From assembly GCA_019055375.1 (NCBI GenBank), contig JAHQIW010000783.1, positions 1-64,000 of the forward strand: a DNA stretch of 64,000 nt, given 5' to 3'. This DNA comes from Parelaphostrongylus tenuis (Eukaryota > Nematoda > Chromadorea > Rhabditida > Metastrongylidae). A program made the translations under genes and the position numbers. The notes below the pieces were generated by a model that made no database searches, was not told where the DNA came from, and was given only the letters and a program-made list of their open reading frames with translations. Positions 1 through 16,532 of this stretch are shown here, piece by piece (position 1 is the stretch's first letter; each line of letters starts with the position of its first letter).

Positions 1-19
1 ATCTAACATATCCTATATA

Positions 20-118
20 TAGCACAACGGTTAGCACGCTCTCCCGTGAAGGGTGCATTAGGGGTTGGAATCCCGTCCGGCGTTTGAAGTTTCTGCATAT
101 CACTTCACAGTGTTTGAT
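20..118 (+). repeat. tRNA-derived short repeat, family B
   Basis: A tRNA-like head (a D-arm-like AACGGTTAGCACGC, then a B-box-like segment ending AATCCCGTCCGGCG) runs into the tail GTTTGAAGTTTCTGCATATCAC. The same tail recurs at 41.15, 41.4, 61.35 and 63.9 kb, which marks a dispersed SINE-like family rather than a tRNA gene. It lies in what should be an intron of, or sequence upstream of, the calpain gene. The rest of 1-465 shows nothing I can name. Confidence 0.55.
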
Positions 119-465
119 ATCCAATATTTTTCGACATGCTACAATTGACTCTTAGGATTTCCTTGTACCTGTTAGAATGTTTGGAGGCTTTTCGCGATAG
201 GTGCGTCAGAGCCTTACGTATGCTTCGACGGTGTCGCCCGTCTCATCTGTGGCCCACGCGATGCACTATCCTACTTTATAGCGGGGATGGGTGGACGTTA
301 GTTTATGGTGACAGCACGTGATGTTTAATGGCGAGCTTTTAAAAGAGTTGATGAATGGATTCATTAGACTTGTTTTACTTGAATTGTTGGCTGAAAATGT
401 TTGTGGATATGAAGTGATTACCTAAGTATCTCATCATAGATCGTTAAGTGACATCACCATTTCAG

Positions 466-3400
466 GTGTCATAAATTCCATTAGTGGCGGCGGCGGCGGC
501 GGCGGGAGGCGGCGGTGGTGGTGGTGGAGGTGGTGGCCGAGGTGGCCGAGGTGGTGTCGACATTGGAAGCATCATAGGAGGAATTGGAAGCCTCATTGGT
601 GGCGGAGGAGGACAGTACGGCGGTGGTGGTCAGTGGAAGAACTCTTGATTGATGTGATCTGGTCATGTATTCTTTTGATAAAAACTGCGGTTCCAGGTGG
701 AAACATCAATCCTAATCGACTGAACGGAGGAATGGTGAATATCATCGGACATTTGATCGGCGAAGCAGCACATCGTTTCCTTGGAGTGGATCCAGCCACT
801 GGCCCGAATTATTGGTTCGTGAATCATTTCTGTTAGTTGTAAGGGTTTCTTATGTACTGAATTCGGTGGTTGAAAGTGTTTGGCACATCATAGAGGTATT
901 TTTGGAACCTGAAATTATGCCGGACGTAATTTTTTCAATATTCTAGGGGCTGTTGCCGGAAATGTCATAATGGGTCTTGGTGGCAAGGACAACTCTCTGG
1001 GAAACATTGGAAAAGTCATCTTGGACAATATAATATCCGGAAAGTTTAGGCGTGATGTAAGTACTTCTGGAGCCGTACTTTTCCCGACTACTCAATATTT
1101 CAGCATCTACCTAACATAGGTTGATCCGTTCGTACGTCCTGAACCACGTCCAGATCGTGGCGGAACTGGTCCAAGTCCCATACAGCCTGTTCCTTCTCAT
1201 GAACCGCAGACTTTTACGCAGAGAGAGACAGATGTCTGAAAGTAAGAATGATATCTTTTTCCATTCGTTTCATTTACTCATTCACATAAGTCAGTTGTTT
1301 TTTCCACATACCGACGTATTTGATCTTAGGAGAGACGCCTGTTTGAAGATCCACATTTTCCTGCTCAGGATAGCTCCTTATTCTACAGCAAACGTCCACC
1401 AAAACGCGTTTGAATGGCTTCGACCTGGTGTGAGTCCATTGTGAACAATTACTTTGTTATACACCATATGAAGTTGCCTAGATGTCACAAAAACTCGTCA
1501 GCATTGCTTTAGAAAGCGTCAGAACTGATAGGCTTCTGACCTGCATCTATTGGATTGGCAAGAAATTTTCTGGACCCTTCGTTTTTGTCTTATTATTCTT
1601 CATACATCAAGATCTTTGTTTTTACTATCGTTTAGGGCTGTTTCTTGTGGTTATTTTGCTAGATAGCTTCTATAAATTTGTTTCAAGATCGGAGATATCT
1701 CCGAGAGCAAAAACGATTATTGATGCTACACGAGTATCGTTCGGGTCAAGTGCTGTCTGAGTTTTTCCGTCAGATTAACGAGGCCGGGACACTTGGAAGG
1801 ACTGCAGTTTTTGTTCGTCGCAATGAATTCAAGACGGAAATAAAGATTTGAAGAACAAGCAAGGAACCGGCTGCCCACAAGAGATTGACTGTTCGGTACC
1901 CTTGGCCTCGTTAATCCGTGCGGGAAGTCTCAACAGCACTTGAACTCAAACGGTAGTCGTGTAGCACCAACAATCGTTTTTGCTGTCGAGGCAGATCTAT
2001 CTCCAGGCAATTTATAAGTGTTATACATCAAAATTACGTCATGAAACTGTTGAAATTGATTGATTTCAATAGTTTTTTGCGCATCAACATACCTGGTTTC
2101 GCCAATCTTAGATACTCCAGACCTCAAGCCAAAAAGAAAATAAAAAGTACCTATATCTTTCGCCTGAACAATAGTAAAAAACAGAAATGGAATAAATGAA
2201 AATTAATCAACAAAAACGGGGAAGAATGAATTTTTTGCCAACCTATAACATTATTCCAAGTGTCGCGATCTCGCTAGTTATTATGGTTCATAGGACTAAT
2301 GCATCGCCATTAGTTCCTCCCTAAATCTTGAGTCAAACACTTTTAGGAAATCGTACGTGAGCCTCAACTTATAACTGAAGGACACACTCGTTTCGATGTA
2401 ATCCAGGTAACTACCCCATATTTTCGATCATAAAAATTTTGAAGCATTTTATTCTACAGCTACTTACGTACAGGGAGAACTTGGTGACTGCTGGCTTCTT
2501 GCGGCAGCTGCTAACCTCACTCTCAAGGATGAGCTATTCTATCGTGTTGTACCACCTGACCAGTCCTTCACAGAGAATTACGCCGGTTCGTAGTTTCACA
2601 CACAACTTGGAAAGCGTTCCTAGGTCACCTGAAAGTGTTCGGTGATATGACTAAACATTCGACCCTGCGTGGGAGTCGAACACTGCGTTCCGCCTTTATC
2701 GAGGGCGCGAGTTTACCTCTACGCTACTCAAAGCTACGACGCTTTGCTACCATTCCAAAAAGCTGTAAAAATTTAGAATTCATATGGATTGTACAGAGCA
2801 GCATGGTGACGCAGTGGTTAGAGGTGTCCTGCGTCGCACACAAGGTCCAATAGTTCGATCTCGCGCTCATGGCTCACCAAGCCATCCATCCCTCGGGTCG
2901 GTAAATTGGTTACCAACAGGTCTCAGACTTGTCTGGGGGGAATAAGCAGCACTGACTCGGTTCAGCGGGAGGCCATGCGGAGTCATTGTAAAGGCCAGAT
3001 ATGCATTCACACTCTCAAACGCAACAGTTTAAAAATTGAAGTCGAATGCATGGCGCATCCTCAGGGATTGATCAACGCCCGAGAGCTTTATTCCTTTTTT
3101 TTATAGGATTGTACAAATAGTAAAAAGTGCTGTCAGCTCAAATAGGTTTAATGACCGTTTGATTTCGCCAGGCCAAAACCGTCAAAGGTTGGTCTTGACG
3201 TCTACGATGGGGTTAATCGAGGAAAGAGTGGTAGCAAAGCGGTGTCTTGGTGGGTGTAGCAGCACAACTGTCCGGCACGGCTGAAGCATGGGTTCAACTC
3301 CCACCTGATGTCGAATTTTTGTGTACCACTCAATATTCCTAAACGTCTATGTACAACATCATACCTGCTAGAAAACCAGTAGAACATACTGAGTTCTTAT

Positions 3401-6400
3401 TGCCCTTAAGACACTTCAAATTTAATATTTCCACTAGCTTTATTAACATTATTGCGTTTCGATGCTTTTCAAGGTTTTTGTGTTTGAATGACTACTTTTG
3501 AAAGCAATTGTTCATATTTATTATTGACTTAGAGACTTAGGTCTGAACTGTTTTTTGGACTATAGACTTTAGCTTTCTGTGTAAAGAAATAAGAATGAAT
3601 GTTTTACAGCATCTTATAGGTATTTTCCACTTCCAATTTTGGCAATACGGAAAGTGGGTGGACGTGGTTGTCGACGATCGTTTGCCAACATCCAACGGTG
3701 AACTATTGTACATGCACTCGAAAAGCAATAACGAGTTTTGGAGCGCTCTTCTGGAGAAAGCGTACGCTAAGTGAGTCAGATTTCAAGTTTTTCCTTTTCA
3801 TCATCATCTTTCAATGAATATAAACAGCGTTTCCCAGGACTAACAACATTTTTCTAGACTGTTTGGTTCATATGAAGCGCTGAAAGGTGGCACTACCTCA
3901 GAAGCACTTGAGGATATGACAGGTGGTCTCACGGAGTTCTTCGACCTTCACCAACCGCCGAGGAACCTCATGCAAATGATGATGAGAGGGTAACTATTGA
4001 ACCACTTAATACTAAATATTTGAAACTTGAATGACCAATCTTCACTGATAGTGCGGGCCTCAGCACATGGAAACTTGCTGGTTTAGCAGTTATGTTCCCT
4101 GGAGTCCCGAGGTGAGCCTAGCCGGGAGATTCTCAGGTCGTCATCACATCAGAGCAGTCGCTGCGCCCTTCTGCATCACAGACAAAATACCATCTTACGA
4201 CTAGTAGCCATCAAAACGGTGGTCATTACTGATACGGTTAACTCTTAGCTGGAATTTCCGGATGGAAACGACGGAGTGCTTCTCAGCCTGGATGCATCTA
4301 ATCGGGGATTGAATCCCTCGCTGCATCTTGTAGTCCGACACCCAGAAACACTTCGCCGGTCACGATGAAGCGGTTAAACTATCTGGGAGAACTCTTGAAC
4401 CATTGTCTTCCTCATTCAGGTAGTTCGTATGATCTGTCAATTTCTCCCCATTTCAGTTTTGAGATGGGATCTCTCTTTGGGTGCTCGATTGAGGCCGATC
4501 CATACGTTTGGGAGGCGAAGTTGTCTAATGGCCTCGTGAAGGTTAGCTCTCTTCATCAAAAATTATCCATAATTTGCTCATCTTGGCGGTTTTTCACTTG
4601 AGTTCAGCGATGTTAATCCAGTGTGCCTCGGGAGGATGCGGATTCTAGTCCCGTCTGCCGCGAAAGTTTTGCACATTGCTCTACGTCATTGGGTTATATT
4701 TGAAATATCATACCACCGCTATAAGCTTATAAATATAAACGAATTTCATTTGATATAATCTATATCTTTGTAAATTTACATGGCCACGCATATTCGATTA
4801 CGGGAATGCGTATCGTGAATGGGCCTAATGGACAGGTTTGTCTGATGCGCATCCGTAATCCGTGGGGAAATGAGCAGGTAAGTTATTCCTAGTTGCAGTG
4901 ATTTTCATTAATTCTCATCATTACTAAAGAATCATGTTGAGGCAGTTCTTTTATACTATCAGTATGCCTAGGAGTGGAATGGTCCATGGTCTGATAATTC
5001 GTATGAATGGCGTAGTGTGCCGGATAATGTTAAAGAAGAAATGGGTCTTCGCTTTGACCATGACGGCGAGTTCTGGTAATGTCCTCTGTCTTGTCTTTGC
5101 ATTTTACATTTTCTCAGTTTTCAAGAATGTGTCAGTCCCAGTAGTTTCCCAGTTTCCTGGTACTTTTTCTGAATTAGCTAAATACTCATTGCTTTCAATA
5201 CCTAATCGTTGATATGAATTCTTCAGTTCTACTCCTTTCTTGAAGTGGCGTAATGCTCTAAGCGTACATCAATTGGTCTTAAAAGGTGTGCAAAAAATCA
5301 GCTCCTGGCAAGAGTCGAAACCCGCATTTCGTCCTTCCCGAAACGCGGTTCCAACTCCCGCCTCGGATCGAATTTGTGCTTACCACTAATAAATCAACGA
5401 CAGTTTTCAACGTACTCGTTCATTATTGTAAGGTTGACTGAATATTCTTTCATCCAACCCTCTAAGAACCAGCGTTGATGGGCAAGCGGCGGCGTGCCAT
5501 CACTTGCGCGGCACTCAGATAAGCTGTTCTGCATGTCTGTGCATGCGTGTCTGGCTGTCCGCGTGCTTTACCATGAGACGCGACGCCGCTTATCACTAGC
5601 TGAATGAGATTTGGCGCAGCGCGGTGAGCATCATAATGACTCTCATGTTCATTAAAAAGTAAAAAAAGTTGAGTTACTGTTACTCTTCAAGGTTTTTTAG
5701 GTATTTTTTTCTAGGATGAGCTTTGAAGATTTCATGAGAAATTTCGAGAAGATGGAGATTTGTAACCTTGGTCCCGATGTTATGAATGAAGTCTACCAGG
5801 TTCTGTTTTAGTCAATGGATGATTTTTTGCTCTGTTTTTTTTTTTTGTGGTGAACAAAGCGCATGCAGATGACTGGCGTTCGTGCTGCTAACGCTACATG
5901 GGCTACCAACACACACGATGGAGCGTGGATCCGTAATCAGACAGCTGGAGGATGTCGAAATTACATAAGTACGTCGATTTCTTAGTGTTCATATAAAGAA
6001 TAAGGAGCCGGTGGTCGAGTAGTTAGTTATTACTCTATGCGGAGTTGATCCACCAACACATTTTGGCAATCGATCTATGGTCGTTCTTGCTTGGATATCC
6101 TCGAGATTGCGAGATGTGGCCGGCCAGTATTTTACGACGGCCATGAAGAAGGTGAAGTCATCAAGCAAGCGGTGAATGCGAGAGAGACGAATCGAATGCT
6201 AGAAATAGGGGATTCGCGCAGAAAAAATGTGATGCAAGTCGTGTAAGTGTTGGTCACTCCCTGGGGGATGCCGCTATGAATTCAGTTCATCAAGCCGTTA
6301 GAGCTGATTGAATGAGAATCTGGTTTTTACGATGGCTCACGGTTGCCTACCAATGTACCAAGTTAGTGCTGCTATCCTCCCAGGCAAGTTTGCTACCAGT

Positions 6401-7749
6401 CTGCCGACTTCAGAGGGATAAGAGCCTGGTGAGCTTTGGGCGCAGGATGCAGCTATCGGATCAAATGTGTGTCACAAGGCACCTCTAACAACTGGCCCAC
6501 TCGCGCCATGTGTTAAATAAATGTTGAGCGATGTGCAGAAATTTAGACGTCGGACGGAATTCAAACCCGTATTCCACCCTGCTCAGAAGCGCATGCTAAC
6601 CCTTGCACCACCGGCGCTAATATGCGCAGCACTCGGAGGGGCGGCATCTGCGTGTCTGTGCAAGAATGTCGTGCCGTCTGCGTCTGCTTCCCACAAGATG
6701 CGCTTGCGTTCTCAGGAGACGCAACATCGCCATTGCGGCAGCTGAATGAGATTTGAAGTCGCGCGGCACACCACGAAAGGTGCCATTTGGTCCTCAAAGG
6801 AATAGATGTGAAGTAAATCGTGAACATTTTTTTTGTTTGAAAGCACAGCATTCTAGATACGTTTGCCAGCAACCCGCAGTATCGTGTTCAATTAACGGAT
6901 TCCGACCCAGATGACGACGATGAGCTGTGTACAGTTATATTTGCCGTCATGCAAAAGTACAGGAGAAATCTGAAGGCGGCAGGCCTTGACAATGTGCCCA
7001 TTGGTTTCGCTGTCTATGACGTGAGTCTCTCTCAGTATCTTTCTCAGGATTTAATGATTTCTAGAAATCTCTTCAAGTATCAAGACAGCATTTACATGTC
7101 ACAAAAAAGATCTGGTGTTCCTGTTATTGTCTACGATATAAACGAATTTTCTTTTTCGTAGACGATTGTGAGCAATAATATTTACTTTACAGGTATCAGT
7201 GAGTCTTCTATAATTGGTTAAGTGTTTTCGTTTCTTGTGAAAAATCGTTGTTGCTTCAGTTGTGTGTCTAGTAGTCTTATAAGTTAATTTGTTCAGTTCT
7301 AGCCGAGACTTGTGTGTTCGTCTAGTCTCTGTTTGTGATTAATTACTGTTTGAAGCTTCCCGATATCCCACCAATGCCGCTTCTTAATTTAAAATTCTTT
7401 TTAGGCAGGTAACATCCATGGGCGTCTGTCAAAACAGTTCTTCCAAGCCAACAAATCAGCAATGAGAAGTGCGGCTTTCATTAATTTGAGAGAGGTGAGT
7501 TTCTGCGCAGTTAGATTGTCTAGGTTGGATTGAAGGGCCCATTGTACATGAAGACGAATCCTCGTTCCTTTTACAGGAGGGAGCGGAAGTGTGTGCAGTT
7601 ATTGTTCTGACACAATATTTTTGCAGATGACTGGTCGATTCCGTGTACCACCTGGTAACTACGTCGTAGTGCCATCAACCTTCGAGCCCAATGAAGAAGC
7701 AGAATTTATGCTTAGAGTCTATACTAACGGATTTATCGAGTCCGAGTAA
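466..7749 (+). CDS. clp-1: calpain-type cysteine protease, CLP-1-like (5' partial)
   Basis: This is a calcium-activated intracellular cysteine protease. Visible exons (approximate where no clear GT/AG): 466-628, 697-~831, 947-1056, 1120-~1233, 1330-1429, 2347-2406, 2474-2585, 3620-3770, 3858-3989, 4457-4541, 4782-4877, 4972-5075, 5715-5799, 5869-5968, 6857-7020, 7405-7494, 7627-7749. In order they encode a Gly-rich segment, a linker ([15 protein letters not shown]), the catalytic core with Cys in [12 protein letters not shown], His in GHAYSITG and Asn in RIRNPWGN, and the C2-like domain ending in a conserved [15 protein letters not shown] stretch. The Gly-rich N-terminus and the lack of a C-terminal EF-hand domain resemble nematode CLP-1. 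The start codon is not seen and probably lies left of the window. Oddities: one-base frameshifts in the Gly-rich exon (about 500) and near 1405, and AT instead of AG before the exon at 4782. Either draft-sequence errors or a decaying copy. Identity is sure; intactness is not. Confidence 0.9.
1690..2010. repeat. imperfect foldback (MITE-like) in calpain intron
   Basis: About 105-bp arms face each other: AAAACGATTATTGATGCTAC near 1711 reappears inverted near 1960-1985, and AGATTAACGAGGCC near 1772 pairs with GGCCTCGTTAATCC near 1902. The spacer is about 100 bp. There is no coding capacity. It fits a small non-autonomous inverted-repeat element in the intron between the exons at 1330-1429 and 2347-2406. 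The rest of that intron shows nothing I recognise. Confidence 0.6.
2799..3106 (+). mobile_element. tRNA-derived SINE, family A
   Basis: The head has an A-box-like TGACGCAGTGG and a B-box-like AGTTCGATCTC. A shared body follows (GGTCGGTAAATTGG, GACTTGTCTGG, AGCGGGAGGCCA, TGTAAAGGCCAGATATGCAT), then the 3' end ATTGATCAACGC..GAGAGCTTTAT and a T-rich tail. Copies with the same order occur at 8483, 11711, 17642, 24470, 25030 and 57228. It sits in a calpain intron. The size of about 300 bp and the pol III boxes fit a tRNA SINE. Confidence 0.75.
3225..3365 (+). repeat. tRNA-like repeat, family C
   Basis: It carries GGTTCAACTCCCACCTGATGTCG followed by TGTGTACCACTCAATATTCC, preceded by GGTAGCAAAGCGGTGTCTTGG. 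A close relative lies at 15415-15535 with the same order (GTAACAAAGCGATG, then a B-box-like GAGTTCAATCCCAC). It is a dispersed tRNA-derived short repeat in a calpain intron. Confidence 0.45.
4600..4700 (+). repeat. decayed tRNA-like repeat
   Basis: A degraded tRNA-like head (GTTAATCCAGTGTGCCTCGG) is followed by a B-box-like GATTCTAGTCCCGTCTGCCG and a tail AAAGTTTTGCACATTGC, matching family B. It is intronic in the calpain gene. Confidence 0.4.
5285..5395 (-). repeat. family B tRNA-like repeat, reverse strand
   Basis: Read on the minus strand, a CGGGTTTCGACTC B-box-like segment and a GCATTTC/CCTTCCCGAAACGC head are seen in the calpain intron 5076-5714. The remainder of this intron (about 5400-5700) has no recognisable feature. 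Confidence 0.35.
6521..6630 (-). repeat. family B tRNA-like repeat, reverse strand
   Basis: The plus strand reads TTGAGCGATGTGCAGAAATT, then GACGTCGGACGGAATTCAAA, then a CGCATGCTAACCCTTGCACC head. This is the reverse complement of the family B layout at 41340-41450. It sits in the long calpain intron 5969-6856, which is otherwise repeat-like without a feature I can name. Confidence 0.5.
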
Positions 7750-8309
7750 GTTGATGTTGATAATCTTGCTTTGTGACTTTGTCTACTTGATCCATCTTCC
7801 CTAATCACTATTCGACGCCAGTTGAAGACATCATGTTCTCAAGTCTCTCTTTTGCCTTAGAGTTTCTCGGTAGGTTCGGCTCGCCAGATTGACACGATGT
7901 GCATAATCTTCTTCCTGAAAACTCCTGATCATCAGATTCATAGTCATTCTGCTGTGTCTTTCAATTTTCTTGAACTCAGTATCGACATTTGACAGTCCAC
8001 ATCATTGTTCTTCTTATTCATAAGCAATATGTCCATCATTCTATCATTCGATCTGACAAAGACTGAGGAACACCTCGTCAACGTGAAGAAGGTAGTGTCA
8101 GAATTGTTGTCTTCAACTTCCACTTTCATGCTGTTTCACTCCAGATGTAACCGTAATATTCACAAGGAAGGCACTGAATAATTTTGGTAATATGGTACCG
8201 TGTAAGGGTGGTAGAACTTCGCCACCTTAGTGCTGATCTCGGTATTCTCTCTCTATTCAAAAACTCTAACCAGATCAAACCCAAAAAGAAAATATAAACT
8301 CTCTATATC

Positions 8310-8436
8310 TTTATGGTGCAGTCTTTGTGTATACATATGTGTGTACGAATATGTATACATATGTACGTGTACATGTACACATATGCACATGTATATGTGT
8401 ATATATGTATGTCTATATATATGTGTATATATATAT

Positions 8437-8467
<31 letters not shown>

Positions 8468-8480
8468 TATATATGCACGT
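8310..8480. repeat. TA/CA-type microsatellite
   Basis: A long run of alternating purines and pyrimidines (ATGTGTATAT, TATATCTATATC, then TA repeats) resembles those at 15.1, 18.9, 36.5 and 46.2 kb. Open frames across it on both strands code only for Tyr/Ile/Met/Cys-rich low-complexity peptides and are not genes. Matching sequence continues after the SINE at 8776-8840. Confidence 0.85.
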
Positions 8481-8482
8481 AG

Positions 8483-8776
8483 ACCGCATGTGGCGCAGTG
8501 GTTAGAGGTGCCCTGCGTCGCACACGAGGTCACTGGTCGATCTCGCGCTCATGGCTCATCAAGCCATCCACCTCCGGGGTCGGTAAACTGGTACCAGACA
8601 GGTCTCAGACTTGTCTGGGAGGATAAGCAGCAATGACTTGGTTCAGCGGGAGGCCACCGCGAGTCATTGTAAAGGCCAGATGTGCATTCAATCACCTCAA
8701 ACGAAGTTAGAAATTGAAGTCGAATGCATGGCGCATCCCTCAGGGATTGATTAACGCCGAGAGCTTTATCCTTTTA
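8483..8776 (+). mobile_element. tRNA-derived SINE, family A
   Basis: One of the better copies: A box TGGCGCAGTGG near 8490, B-box-like GGTCGATCTCG near 8532, the body (GGTCGGTAAACTGG, CAGACTTGTCTGGGAGG, TGTAAAGGCCAGATGTGCAT) and the end ATTGATTAACGCCGAGAGCT. It is inserted in the microsatellite, which resumes directly after it. Confidence 0.8.
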
Positions 8777-10336
8777 GCTTTATATATGCACGTGTATACA
8801 CGCACATGCACATGCACATGTATGCACATATATTCACATGGCTGAGACTGCTCAAAGTTTGTATGGCCGCTTCCTGCTCAATAAAATCGAAGGCTCTCGA
8901 AGGATATGTCACTTTCTTACTCTGTGGAAGCGTAGTGTATGCTTCCTGTCTGAGTACTGAGATAGGATGGTCGGACTTCGACAAGTAGAGTGTTGGGGCG
9001 ACATATTCATGTCTCAATGGTTGTCAAAAGTTAAAAGAGATCAGGATATAAGCAGTGGTTCTCCGCCGTTCTTCTCGATGAAATTACTGACAACGATGTT
9101 ACTGATTCGTTTGAATTCCAGCACTCTCATCATGGTATTATGAGTGATAGAACTAGGAAAACGTTCCAAATCGCATTGCCAATCTCTGCAGTTCCACACC
9201 GTATTCGGTCTCATCAGACGTACTTTCTTCCCTTCTCTATTCTTTTTTCGCTACTCTGCATGGATTTACAAGTCCAGATATGAGTAGACAACTATTTGGT
9301 AGATGTACATACACCTCCATTGGGGCTCGAGAGCGCCTGTTGAAAGAGACCTCTTGGTGACATGAAAACTACTTCAAACGCTTGTTGTATACAACAAGTG
9401 GAGATCCTTTCGAAGCTATATAGATTACAATTTTTTCCCTTCCTGAATCAGCTTCTCGTATGAAGAAGACGCCCGTAAGTCTACAATAACCTAGTTGGAT
9501 TTATGATTTGATAAGGAGAAAAAAAAAGTGCCTATTCCACATGCTGAGTCTATAACTCTTGTTTGAACGAAATATTTTCAGGGAACTATAACTGGCCATA
9601 ACACTATTCATCGATACTCCCTAGTGCTTTTGTGTTCATTTTTGTGCTTGTGACTTCCTCCTCGATATTAATGTTATGAAGACTTATCATATACAGTAAT
9701 CATTTCATTACAGCCGATGTAAAAATTTTCGAGAACACCGTTTTCTTAATAAAGCATAACTTGCTAGGTGTATGGATTCTTACGACACAAAAAAGCCACC
9801 CATCTTCCAAACACTTACATCGTTGATTGGTAGGATGACTATATCTATTCAAACTAAAATCGATGAATCTTATATGTATAGTGAAGCAGTTAGAACCCTT
9901 ATTGGAAAGTAGTCAAGATTGACATAACGGTAGCGAAGATTCATTCCATCAAAAATCTTCCATGAAATGTATGTATAAAAGATGTAACTACGTTCGACAA
10001 CACCAGGTTTGGTTTCTACCATTAGTTTATGTTTAATATTAATAAAGTTCAAGTTGTGATTGTTGAGTTTAAGCTGATGTGCAGAACATTATACCCATAA
10101 ACGAACCTCGCAACAAGTAAAGCTCGTCAGTCCCTATTTCGGCTTGCATCTTGAGAACTTTTGCAATAGTTTGATGTTCCTATACTATTACGTGAGCTAA
10201 TATGTTTTGTTTATACCAAATGGTGTTTGTACAAAGTCAACAACTTTTCTTTTAAACAGAACTCAAAAAAAAGACCCAATTCTAATGCAATCGTTAAAAC
10301 CCATGCTACTAACAACAAAGCTAACAAGAAACAACG

Positions 10337-16079
<5,743 letters not shown>

Positions 16080-16532
16080 CTTCACTCACTCTTCACGACG
16101 TCCTCGACCTATAGAGGCCTTTACCTACAAGTGGCAAAAATAAACACAAAAATTTTTTACTAGGAAGAATCGATAAACGAAAAAATTAGGAGAAGACGTT
16201 CGGGACGGCGCCGTTCCTCCACAACTTCTTAAAGGTCGACAACCGATTTGCCGCTGTTGGTCCTACAGCGAATTCCTCGTCTTCTCGAAAGTGCTTGTCC
16301 TTTAAATGCGGATTTTCAAAAGCGGCGGCGCCGGGTCTTGGGGTGGTCGGCGGCTGCTTTCGTAGGGTTAGGTTTTACTTGAGACTTCGTCCCGTGGTTT
16401 TGTTTACTTGTTTGTTTACTCGTTTGCTTGTTTGTTTGTTTATCTGTTTACTCGAGCCATTGGTGTTCGAGACTTTCTTCAATGGTTCCTTGCGAGACAT
16501 TTTTTTTCCCTCGGCTAGGTGTATTTCAGGAA
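16080..16532. promoter_or_regulatory. divergent intergenic region, lysyl-tRNA synthetase / p23
   Basis: About 450 bp separate the two start codons, which point away from each other, so promoters of both housekeeping-type genes probably lie here. Near 16395-16440 a TTTGTTTACTTG / CGTTTGCTTG run repeats. A T-rich tract ends in GTATTTCAG at 16521-16529, three bases before the p23 ATG, where a spliced leader could be added. I can point to no specific factor site. Confidence 0.45.

Larger units (their letters stand above)
7750..10336. other. intergenic region between convergent calpain and lysyl-tRNA synthetase genes
   Basis: This stretch separates two genes that converge. It holds an alternating purine-pyrimidine microsatellite (8310-8480 and again 8776-8840) interrupted by a family A SINE. 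The only longer open frame (7944-8129, minus) matches nothing I know. The rest (about 8850-10330) is AT-rich and shows no gene or RNA that I can support. Confidence 0.6.

Noticed and set aside
20..95. Possible tRNA gene
   Set aside because: The head resembles a tRNA, but acceptor-stem pairing is not evident and the flank is the recurrent family B tail, so a SINE-type repeat fits better. The same holds for the other tRNA-like segments.
7944..8129. 61-codon minus-strand frame with acidic start
   Set aside because: No family resemblance, no splice context and no conserved neighbours; probably chance or old repeat.
8230..8636. Several long open frames on both strands across the microsatellite
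   Set aside because: They encode only Tyr/Ile/Cys/Met/His runs from alternating repeats; the same happens at 18.9 and 36.5 kb.
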